Source: Thermomonas sp. (GTDB taxonomy: Bacteria; Pseudomonadota; Gammaproteobacteria; Xanthomonadales; Xanthomonadaceae). Taken from it: a stretch of DNA of 64,000 nt. A program made the translations under genes and the position numbers. The notes beneath the pieces were generated by a model. That model worked only from the letters and a program-made list of their open reading frames with translations. It searched no databases and was not told the DNA's origin. This document shows, in pieces, positions 1-7,057 of the stretch (positions are counted from its first letter, which is position 1; each line of letters starts with the position of its first letter). The stretch is from contig NZ_JADZDS010000078.1 of the NCBI RefSeq assembly GCF_020850895.1, forward strand, positions 1 to 64,000, in the 5' to 3' direction.

Positions 1-171
1 AAGCGTGGGCGACGGGTTTTCGGCACCGCTGATGCGGGCGCTGCTATTGCACGAAACGGAGCAACTCAGGGGAAGACTCGGTGGCTATCAAGAATCGCGC
101 AGAAATTGTGGGTGTCCTTAGTTTTTTCCTTTTTCTATTTTTCCATTGATCCTCCGGGCGTCTTTGTATTT
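1..171. other. Left window edge, no assignable gene
   Basis: The + strand is open from the window edge in the frame starting at base 2 and stops at a TAG at 119-121, giving about 39 residues that include a Leu/Arg-rich stretch and end in Cys-Gly-Cys-Pro. This could be the 3' end of a gene that begins outside the window, but I do not recognise it. The last 50 bases are T-rich on the + strand. On the minus strand a GGAGGATCA Shine-Dalgarno-like sequence precedes an ATG that stops after three codons, so it is not a usable gene. Confidence 0.2.
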
Positions 172-438
172 TTAGGTTCTTGTGCGTTTTTTAAGATAAA
201 AAGAAGTAATGATAATACCGACTGTAAGCGCAATTGAAATTATTAACGCAATTAGTTGAACAAATGATGGTATCTCAAGCCCCCCGCCAAACCAAACAAG
301 CTTCAAATATGAAAAATAGAATTTATAATCAGCACCCATAATCCAGGAGTAGGCAGCTGTCCATCCGAACGCATATGCAACGCCCCATACTAAGAACAGT
401 TTCGATATTGCAATTATGGGATTATTCAGTCTTGACAT
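172..438 (-). CDS. Small AT-rich membrane protein, unknown function
   Basis: The product is 88 residues with two hydrophobic segments, roughly residues 10-32 and 58-82, and a basic C-terminus (KKRTRT), so it is predicted to be a two-pass inner-membrane protein. The start chosen is the internal ATG at 438, because GGGAGGG sits 5-11 bases upstream; a longer reading from 465 lacks a ribosome-binding site. Base composition is clearly more AT-rich than the housekeeping genes, like the next two genes upstream on the same strand. Position behind an Rhs tip makes an orphan immunity or accessory protein possible, but no family is recognised. Confidence 0.55.
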   Translation of the reverse strand: MSRLNNPIIAISKLFLVWGVAYAFGWTAAYSWIMGADYKFYFSYLKLVWFGGGLEIPSFVQLIALIISIALTVGIIITSFYLKKRTRT

Positions 439-535
439 ATTTGCCCTCCCTGAAAACCCAATCATATGCGTTGTTTAAAAGCAGATCTTGAGATCTATAG
501 ATTTCTGGCGTTAAATTTCTTAACCTCTCACGCCC

Positions 536-596
536 GGATCAATGGGGTCAGAGTCATTGATTTCGCCGAAATCAATGACTCTGACCCCATTGATCC
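536..596. repeat. 61-bp perfect palindrome (GGGGTCAGAGTC family)
   Basis: Two 30-base arms, 536-565 and 567-596, are exact reverse complements around a single central base at 566. Each arm contains GGGGTCAGAGTCATTGAT. Short palindromes with the GGGGTCAGAGTC core recur in many proteobacterial genomes and are often associated with REP-associated tyrosine transposases (RAYT). None of those transposases is visible in this window. The element lies between two small accessory genes and would form a very long hairpin in either transcript. Confidence 0.85.
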
Positions 597-629
597 AGAC
601 ACCATTGATCTGCTCCCTGTTCTTTCCGG

Positions 630-1025
630 TTAATAGAGCATTGGGGCAAACTTAAGAATAACCACGTTATTTCGAATCAAGGCATAAAATACAGTGCCGA
701 TCGTACCCTTGACTCCGGAGCAATTCACATACCGCAATTGATCTCCTTCCCGAAATTCGGCCATCATGTTTATCCACCCGCCGTGCGTTTCTGGAGAGGG
801 GTTGCCCATTAGCTTGGAGCCTTCTATAACTTGATTCGAAGTTAAAGGGATTGATATTGCACAGCCACTCATTCCCATTTTGTCAGCAAACGACGAAGGC
901 TCATAATTCCAGTTGAATCCGCCAAGCGACGCGCAGCTCGTTGAAGCCAAGATCGAGCCAAAAAGGAGCGCGCGCAAAGTGAAATACCCGCTCCCTCCCT
1001 GGCGCCTTTCAAAAGCTATTGGCCG
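630..1025 (-). CDS. Putative Rhs-linked lipoprotein / candidate immunity protein
   Basis: The product is about 131 residues. A hydrophobic stretch (ALLFGSILASTSC) ends in a Cys that would suit a lipoprotein signal, although the lipobox (S-T-S-C) is not canonical. The mature part is hydrophilic and contains several Cys and Gly residues. The ATG at 1025 overlaps the end of the Rhs frame by 17 bases, the usual layout for toxin-immunity pairs. A TTG at 974, placed directly before the hydrophobic stretch and 13 bases after GGGAGGGAGC, is an alternative start giving 114 residues. No immunity family is recognised, so the immunity role is inference from position. AT-richer than the core genes. Confidence 0.5.
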   Translation of the reverse strand, partial: RPIAFERRQGGSGYFTLRALLFGSILASTSCASLGGFNWNYEPSSFADKMGMSGCAISIPLTSNQVIEGSKLMGNPSPETHGGWINMMAEFREGDQLRYVNCSGVKGTIGTVFYALIRNNVVILKFAPMLY

Positions 1026-2230
1026 CATCGTTGAACGGAACCTGATGCTCCAATAGATAATCCGGGTTTGCCCAACCACGATTTGGCTCACCAATGCCAG
1101 AGTAGATTGTGTGAAGGATTTCATGGCCAAACAATGTCCCAACATTTACGTTAGCTCCGTCGTTCCAGAATATCATCGGGCCCGGAGAAGGGGATCCGTC
1201 GTGCGTCGATGGTACGCCACCATCTTCCCTTACGTTGGCGGTATCGTCAGGCGACGGCCCTGCGTATGTAATAGTGGTGATTGTTTCCATGCTTCGAACA
1301 ATCGCAGTCCCACTTACCATTCTGTCAGCAATCCCTAGAGAAGGACTTCCCTTGATGGTAACCGCGCCATTTTGAGCAGCTAGAGCTCTGGCTCTAGAAT
1401 ATTTCGCGGTCATGGCCCGTTCTGCACTGAGTATCCTACGCCCTCGGCCAAAAACTTGGGAAAGCTTTCCGCCCAGCGCCTCGTCTCTAGTGACCCTTCT
1501 CTCTTCCTTGTCTCTAAATTCATCAAACGTGCAACTGTCCTTACCATCTGTTGTTGTGCATTTCCGCCCATCCGGATCGGTAAATCGATATGGATTGTTA
1601 TTGGCATACCAATACCGATTAAACGCCCCCACCGGATTGCTGTTGGCGGTGACAGGATCGACGCTCAGGAACCGTCCGATAGCGGGATCGTAATACCGCT
1701 GCTGCATATACGTCAGCCCGCTCACCGCATCCATCACATGCCCGGTATACCCCGCACGGTTGTCGTTGGCCCGGTTCAGCAACCTCCCATAGGGTTCGTA
1801 TTCGCTGATCTCGATGATAGCGCCGCTCGCGCTGGTCTTGGCAATAGGTGAGCCCAGGGCGTCGGTGTGCAGATAGCGGATCGTGGTGGTGTTGCCGGTC
1901 AGCGGGCGGCTGATCACGGCCAGCAGGCTGCCGGCAAGATAGGCGTTGGCGATGCGCTGGTTGGTGGTTTCGTCGCGCTGCCAGACCAGCCGGCCGTCGG
2001 CGGCGTATTGGCTGTATTGCAGCTGCCCGCCGGCCACGTCCTGCCGCACGCGGCGGCCTTGGGCGTCGTAGCGGTAGCTCTGGTTCGCGGTGGTGCGCAG
2101 CCGGTTGCCGTAGTCGAAGGCGTAGCTGGCGTTGTTCTTTGCTGGGCAGTTGCCGGGCGTTCTGGGTCATCGTGTGCACGATGCCGTTGCCGTAGGTGAA
2201 CTGGCTGGCGACCAAAGCCGCCCGGTTGCA
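1009..2230 (-). pseudogene. Rhs-repeat protein remnant with HExxH toxin tip
   Basis: The 3' part of an Rhs gene. Readable segments are YGNGIVHTMTQNARQLP in one frame (about 2215-2144), then, after a frame change near 2137-2149, SYAFDYGNRLRTT, YD repeats and the Rhs core (YLHTDALGSP, YTGHVMDAVSGLTYMQQRYY, DPAIGRFLSVDP, NRYWYANNNPYRFTDPDGR). About 180 residues of variable tip follow the DPDGR junction, including LFGHEILHTIYSG, an HExxH zinc-metallopeptidase-like motif. Both sides of the frame change look like genuine Rhs sequence from non-adjacent parts of the family, so an internal deletion is more likely than a one-base slip. No Rhs sequence is seen beyond about 2230. The tip frame remains open for 346 codons and may be a displaced toxin cassette. 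Confidence 0.75.
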
Positions 2231-2623
2231 CTACGTTGCTGCGAACTTGCTCACGAATCATCGCCAAGTGATTGTCTTGACAAGCAAAAGCCCTTTATCC
2301 ACACGAATTGTGGATAACTCTGTGCATTCCAATCCGATCCGGTTGCGGGAGGCGCACGTCATGGTCTTCACGTGTCGACTGGCGAAAAAAACGCCAACCC
2401 GGGTGATTTATTAAAAATCAATAACTTAAGTGTGAAACAGACTTTACGAATGCGACTTCTGGCGTGAAACCCCCGCCCTTGCACGCGATCCATGCGGCTG
2501 TGCACAACTGGTTCGGCCCGCAACCCGCGCCAGTGCTTGCGGAGCCGCCTGCGGGTGGACTGTCAAGCCTTTTCTTCACACGGCCGAGGCCGCTATAAGA
2601 TGGCCCGTGCCCACCCGTTCGCC
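2231..2623. other. Intergenic region with opposed DnaA boxes and AT-rich tract
   Basis: No convincing gene. The stretch holds the DnaA-box pair listed separately, an AT-rich tract at about 2408-2450 with a run of TTATTAAAAATCAATAA, and a TATAAG at 2595-2600 that could be the -10 box for the gene starting at 2624. A 78-codon minus-strand frame at 2418-2654 has no ribosome-binding site or family resemblance and was not accepted. Confidence 0.5.
2295..2317. promoter_or_regulatory. Inverted pair of perfect DnaA boxes
   Basis: TTATCCACA at 2295-2303 and TGTGGATAA at 2309-2317 both match the DnaA box consensus (TTATNCACA) exactly, face each other and are 5 bases apart. The neighbouring genes (Rhs remnant, DUF3106 protein) are not those usually found at oriC, so a DnaA-responsive control site or DnaA-titration site is more likely than an origin. 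Confidence 0.55.
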
Positions 2624-3982
2624 ATGAACCGGAGTCCTTCCGCCCCCTCACCACCGGCGGCCGTCACCGCCTTCCTGCGCGGGGTGGATCGGCGTGGCCG
2701 ACTGTTGGCACTGGTGCAGACCGGCGACTCCGGGGCGGCGCAGACCGCCCTGATCGTCGCGGCGAAGGTCTTCGCATCGGAGGCCGGGCAATGGCCGATC
2801 GCGCAATGGCCGATGCAATACTGGCGCCTGCTGCTGTCGGTGCCAGCAATGGGCCAGCGCCGCAGCGATGGCGACCGCAGCGACGTGCTGCCTGAGATCG
2901 CACGGCTGATGCCGTCGCAGCGTGCGGCGGTGCTGCTGCACCTGGCCGCGGGCTTGGAGGATGCCGATGCAGCCACCGCCCTCGGCCTCGGTGTCGAGGA
3001 CTACCAACAACGCATCCGCAGCGCCTTGCCACGCGATGCGCAAGGTGAACTCGACCTGGCGATCTGGCGCGGCTGGCGCGATGCCACGCAGCAGGCATTG
3101 GAGCAGCTTCCCGAAGCCGGCGAAGCGGCCTCTCCACCGATCGAGCAGAACCGCAGCGAGCCACGCAGCGAACCGGCCGCCACCGCAAACCGGACGGTCG
3201 ATGTTGCCGCCACCAAGCCACCACGTCGACGTGCAGCCTGGCGGGCGTTGTTCGTCCTCCTGCTCATCGCCGGCATGGCCGCGGGCCTGTGGCTGCACCC
3301 GCGTGGCCGCGCCCTGCTGGACGTTTGGCGCGGCCGCATCCATGCCGAAGCCCTGCCCGCGGCAGCGCCGCCGAAGGCACGCTTCGATCCGAATGATGCC
3401 GCGCTCGATCCCGATCGTGCCCTGCACGCCGATCCGGTCGATCTCGCGTTGGCCCATCGCCTGCCCCTGCTGTCGTGGCTGGCCGCCAGCGGCGAGCCGT
3501 TGCCGGCAGCGCCCATGAACGGCACCACTGCGCCGCCCGCCGCAAGCACGCCGATCCTGGAGTCACCGACACAGCGCAGCGACGAGCGCGGGGCCTGGGC
3601 CGAATGGCAGGCGCTGACGGAGACGGAACGCAACACGCTGCGTGAAACCGCGTCGCGGTTCGACGCGTTACCGGACCCGCAACGCAACGCACTCACCGCG
3701 CGCTACGCCAGCCAATCCTTCGACGCCCAGCGCGGCTGGCACCTCGGGCCCACGCTGGGTCCATCGTGGCCGAAGGTCGCACCACTGTTCGCCTTCGACG
3801 AGCCATCCCAGCGCGACGCTCTGCTTGCGTTGCTGCGCCATGCGACGCCGGAAGACATCGACACGCTTTCACGGCTGGCGCAGTCCACGCCACCGCAGGA
3901 CCGCGCCGGACTGCGCAAGCAATTGCTCGCCCTGCCGTCGTCGCAGCGCAGCGCGTGGCTGAAGGATCGCCTGCTGCGTTGA
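2624..3982 (+). CDS. Sigma-70 region-4-like / DUF3106 membrane protein
   Basis: The 452-residue product has three parts. Residues about 75-130 (LPEIARLMPSQRAAVLLHLA and following) read like sigma-70 region 4, but no region 2 is present. A proline/arginine-rich linker leads to one membrane helix near residue 205 (ALFVLLLIAGMAAGLWL). The C-terminal third matches DUF3106 in character, with 'LTETERNTLRETASRFDALP' and repeated L..LP..QR motifs. The ATG at 2624 was chosen because the family usually begins just before PPAAVTAFLRG; an ATG at 2600 in frame is possible and has a GAGG 10 bases upstream. A role in envelope signalling linked to transcription is plausible but unproven. Confidence 0.6.
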   Translation: MNRSPSAPSPPAAVTAFLRGVDRRGRLLALVQTGDSGAAQTALIVAAKVFASEAGQWPIAQWPMQYWRLLLSVPAMGQRRSDGDRSDVLPEIARLMPSQRAAVLLHLAAGLEDADAATALGLGVEDYQQRIRSALPRDAQGELDLAIWRGWRDATQQALEQLPEAGEAASPPIEQNRSEPRSEPAATANRTVDVAATKPPRRRAAWRALFVLLLIAGMAAGLWLHPRGRALLDVWRGRIHAEALPAAAPPKARFDPNDAALDPDRALHADPVDLALAHRLPLLSWLAASGEPLPAAPMNGTTAPPAASTPILESPTQRSDERGAWAEWQALTETERNTLRETASRFDALPDPQRNALTARYASQSFDAQRGWHLGPTLGPSWPKVAPLFAFDEPSQRDALLALLRHATPEDIDTLSRLAQSTPPQDRAGLRKQLLALPSSQRSAWLKDRLLR

Positions 3983-4054
3983 TGCATCCTGCAGAACGAG
4001 GCGCTGGACTCCGAATTGGCCTTGCCCAGCCAGAGCACACTTTTGCAATTTCGA

Positions 4055-4366
4055 TCAGGCTGGTTGCAGCACCCGCCGGGTGGCGGTGAAGCCGCCACCG
4101 AAGCGCGCCATGCCGTCGGCACGCAGGCGCGCCGCGTGCTGGTCGAAGTAATCCTGCAAGGCGGCGGCGTCACGCAAGCGGTAGTGCACGCAGAGCGCGA
4201 TGCGGCCTGCGGCCGGGGCGGGATCGGGCACATCGAACACCCGCGCATCGATGAAGCCCGGCAGCGCCAGGATGTCATCGACATGGGCCCGCAACCAGTT
4301 GCGGTATTCGCTCGCGATCATCGCGTCCAGATCGATGTTGACTTCGTAGACGACGACGGCGCTCAC
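4055..4366 (-). CDS. DUF4286 family protein
   Basis: A 103-residue soluble protein beginning VVVYEVNIDLD and containing the spaced RFGGGFTATRRVL end typical of DUF4286 proteins, which have a ferredoxin-like fold and no established function. The GTG start at 4366 is supported by GGTGG five bases before it and by overlap with the stop codon of the upstream DUF3667 gene (ATGTGA), so the two are probably translationally coupled. A much longer frame through 4900 is a shadow of the upstream gene. Confidence 0.8.
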   Translation of the reverse strand: MSAVVVYEVNIDLDAMIASEYRNWLRAHVDDILALPGFIDARVFDVPDPAPAAGRIALCVHYRLRDAAALQDYFDQHAARLRADGMARFGGGFTATRRVLQPA

Positions 4367-5529
4367 ATTTCCACCAATCCAACCAGGGCCGATGCCGTCA
4401 CCGCCACGCCCAGCAGCATGGTGTAGACCGCACCCAGGGCACCGAACTTCAGCAGGGTCATCGGCCAGCCCTGCGCATACACCCGCTTTTGCATGCGCAG
4501 CAGGTAGACCAGCGTCCACGCCAGCAACAGTGCAATCACGCCGCCGAACAGGGTGTTCAGCCAGGTACCGTCCGGCGCGAAGGTGGATGCCGGCACCGTG
4601 GCCAACAGGATCAGCAGCAAGGACAGGCACAGGAAGGCGTGACTGTGCAGGGCCACGACCAGATGCTCCATGTACAGCCGCCGCTTGAACAGGTAGGCCA
4701 ACTTCAGCAGCAGGGCGAACACCGGCACCAGCACGAACAAGGCGGTGGGAATGACCGAGAGCACCGCATCCTTGAACGCACCCGGATCGCGTTCGAGGCG
4801 GGCCACGTTGTCGCTGCCGCGCTGCGCCTGCGCGTTGAGCCAGCGGTTGGCGAAGCCCGGCAGCCAGGCGATGGCGATGGGGTTCTTGGTGGCGTCCCAC
4901 GGCTTGCCGCCGACCACCACGGCGGGTTCGTGTTCCGGTGCCGAACGCGAGGGTGATGCGGCTCCAGCCCTGTTGCCCTGAAGTGCACGAATGCGTGCAT
5001 CGGCGGCATCGCGGATGTGCTGCTCGGCAACCTGGATGCCGGCCGCACCGATGGCGCTGGCCGAACCGGCCATGTCCCGTCGCGATTGTTCCAGTTGCGC
5101 CAATTGCTCGTCACGCAGCTTCACCACCGCTGCCACCGTGCTCACCTGCGCGAAGGCGTCCTGCATGCCGGCGTTCTTGTCGGGGCCGCCAACTTGCACC
5201 GTCATCCGCGCCACGAAGAACGCCAGCACGGCGAGGAAGAAGAACAACCGGAACGGGGTGACATAGCGCACCTGCCGACCCGCGAAATACTCCACGCTCA
5301 GGAAGCCAGGCCGCAGGTACAAGGGCAGCAGCGTGCGGACGATGCGCGCATCGAAATCGAACACGCTGTCCAGCAGGTCGCCGAGCACGCTGCCCAGCGG
5401 ACGCATCAGGCCTTTGACCGGCTGCCCGCAGGCATGGCAATGCGGGCCATGCAGCACCTCATTGCAGTTGCGGCAACGCGGCTGTGGTTCCGCTGTGGGC
5501 GCAGGTGTCGATTCGGCTTCGGTCTGCAT
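4363..5529 (-). CDS. DUF3667 membrane protein with N-terminal zinc ribbon
   Basis: The 388-residue product starts with a short acidic/proline leader followed by a zinc-ribbon-like CRNCNEVLHGPHCHACGQ (C-x2-C ... C-x2-C). One hydrophobic segment (FRLFFFLAVLAFFVARM) follows, then a long hydrophilic insert and a C-terminal group of three or four membrane helices (ALFVLVPVFALLLKLAYLF onward). This layout is typical of DUF3667 proteins, whose function is unknown. The ATG at 5529 is the first in frame before the zinc ribbon. The gene is divergent from the MATE gene (55-base gap), and its stop overlaps the DUF4286 start. Confidence 0.8.
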   Translation of the reverse strand: MQTEAESTPAPTAEPQPRCRNCNEVLHGPHCHACGQPVKGLMRPLGSVLGDLLDSVFDFDARIVRTLLPLYLRPGFLSVEYFAGRQVRYVTPFRLFFFLAVLAFFVARMTVQVGGPDKNAGMQDAFAQVSTVAAVVKLRDEQLAQLEQSRRDMAGSASAIGAAGIQVAEQHIRDAADARIRALQGNRAGAASPSRSAPEHEPAVVVGGKPWDATKNPIAIAWLPGFANRWLNAQAQRGSDNVARLERDPGAFKDAVLSVIPTALFVLVPVFALLLKLAYLFKRRLYMEHLVVALHSHAFLCLSLLLILLATVPASTFAPDGTWLNTLFGGVIALLLAWTLVYLLRMQKRVYAQGWPMTLLKFGALGAVYTMLLGVAVTASALVGLVEM

Positions 5530-5584
5530 GCGGATAAAATGACAGGCCGCGCGCGGCCGCGCCAGCGCGCCATGTCTTCGAATC

Positions 5585-6970
5585 ATGCATACCCTTGAAA
5601 CTCGCTCCCACTTCCGCCGCGAAGTGGGCCGGACGGCCCGCCTTGCCGGACCGCTTGCGGCCGGGCATCTCTCGTCCGGACTGGTGAGCTTCGTCGACGC
5701 GCTGATCGCAGGCCACCACGGCACCGCCACGCTGGCGGCGGTCTCGGTGGGCACGGCGCTGTTCTGGCTGCCGATGCTGGCGCCGATGGGCACCTTGATG
5801 GCCTTGCCGCCGGCGGTATCGCAACTCGACGGTGCAGGTCGGCGCGCCGACATTGGACCACTGTTCCGACAGGCGCTGTGGCTGGCGGTGTTTCTTGGGC
5901 TGGTGCTGTTCGCCCTGCTCAGCCTGGCACCGCAATTGCTGGGCCTGATGGGGATCACGCCTGCGATCGTGCCGGAGGTCACCGCCTTCCTGAACGCCGT
6001 GCGCTGGGGCATTCCCGCCTTCACCCTGTACCTGTGCATGCGCTACCTCAGCGACGGCATGCACTGGTCGCTGCCAACCATGCTGTTGGGCTTCGGTGGC
6101 CTGTGCGTGCTGGCGCCGGTCGCCTACGTGCTGACCAATGGACTGTTCGGGCTCCCCGAGTTGGGCGCAGAAGGCATCGGTCTCGCCACCAGCCTGATGT
6201 TCTGGCTGCAGGCGCTGGGCTTCGCGCTGTATCTGGCGCGCAGCATGCGCTTCGCCGGCCTGCGCCTGTTCGCGCAATGGGACTGGCCGCGCTGGCACAC
6301 GCAGCGCGAGCTGCTGCGCACCGGGCTGCCCATCGGCGTCACCATCACCATGGAAGGCGGGCTGTTCGCCGTCACCGCGCTGCTGATCGGCCGTCTCGGC
6401 GAAGTGCAGGTGGCCGCACACCAAGTGGCCCTGAACGTGGCGTCGATGTGCTTCATGCTGCCGTTCGGGATCGCTGAAGCCACCACGGTGCGGGTGGGCC
6501 ACGCATTCGGACGCAGCGACCGCGACGGGCTGCGCCGTGCGGCCTTCGCCGGCTTCGCGCTGATGCTGTGCACGCAGACCGCCTCGGCCTTGCTGCTGCT
6601 GTTTGGCCACGGCGCGGTGGCCAGCCTCTACAGCGCCGATCCCGCGGTGATTGCCCTGGGCGGCTCGCTGCTGCTGTACGCCGCGCTGTTCCAGTTCCCG
6701 GATGGCGTGCAGGTGGTCTCTGCCGGTGCCCTGCGCGGACTCAAGGACACCCGCGTGCCGATGTGGCTGGCGGTGATCGCCTATTGGGGTGTCGGCATGC
6801 CGATTGGCGCCGGCCTGGGCCTGGGCCTCGGCTGGGGACCCCGTGGCATGTGGCTGGGCCTGACCGCTGGTCTCAGCATGGCGGCGGTCCTGCTCGCCTT
6901 CCGCTTCCGGAACAGCAGCCGCACCATCGTGCTGCCGGAGGCGGCATCACCGGATGGATCGTCACCATGA
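5585..6970 (+). CDS. MATE family efflux transporter (NorM-like)
   Basis: The 461-residue protein has about twelve membrane helices in two similar halves, the arrangement of MATE (multidrug and toxic compound extrusion) cation antiporters, which export drugs and dyes using Na+ or H+ gradients. Recognisable are the N-terminal RLAGPLAAGHLSSGLVSFVD segment, the G-x-x-T-A-L-F pattern in helix 2 and, in the second half, LPIGVTITMEGGLFAVTALL and QVALNVASMCFMLPFGIAEA. Length is normal for NorM. Substrate cannot be predicted. Confidence 0.9.
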   Translation: MHTLETRSHFRREVGRTARLAGPLAAGHLSSGLVSFVDALIAGHHGTATLAAVSVGTALFWLPMLAPMGTLMALPPAVSQLDGAGRRADIGPLFRQALWLAVFLGLVLFALLSLAPQLLGLMGITPAIVPEVTAFLNAVRWGIPAFTLYLCMRYLSDGMHWSLPTMLLGFGGLCVLAPVAYVLTNGLFGLPELGAEGIGLATSLMFWLQALGFALYLARSMRFAGLRLFAQWDWPRWHTQRELLRTGLPIGVTITMEGGLFAVTALLIGRLGEVQVAAHQVALNVASMCFMLPFGIAEATTVRVGHAFGRSDRDGLRRAAFAGFALMLCTQTASALLLLFGHGAVASLYSADPAVIALGGSLLLYAALFQFPDGVQVVSAGALRGLKDTRVPMWLAVIAYWGVGMPIGAGLGLGLGWGPRGMWLGLTAGLSMAAVLLAFRFRNSSRTIVLPEAASPDGSSP

Positions 6971-7057
6971 CCGATGCCGCATGAGCCGCGGCCCGCAAAC
7001 CGCTAAAATCCACGCCATCCTTTGCCTGCCAGCGGCTCCCGCCGCCGGGAACCCGCC

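Noticed and set aside
2231..2623. Chromosomal origin of replication
   Set aside because: Only two DnaA boxes, no dnaA, dnaN or rpmH nearby, and no further boxes seen in the AT-rich tract.
2418..2654. 78-codon minus-strand frame in the intergenic region
   Set aside because: No ribosome-binding site, no known motif, overlaps the start of the DUF3106 gene.
4363..6039. Long N-terminal extension of the DUF3667 protein to 6039
   Set aside because: The extension runs antisense through the MATE gene and has a low-complexity shadow composition; the ATG at 5529 directly precedes the zinc ribbon.
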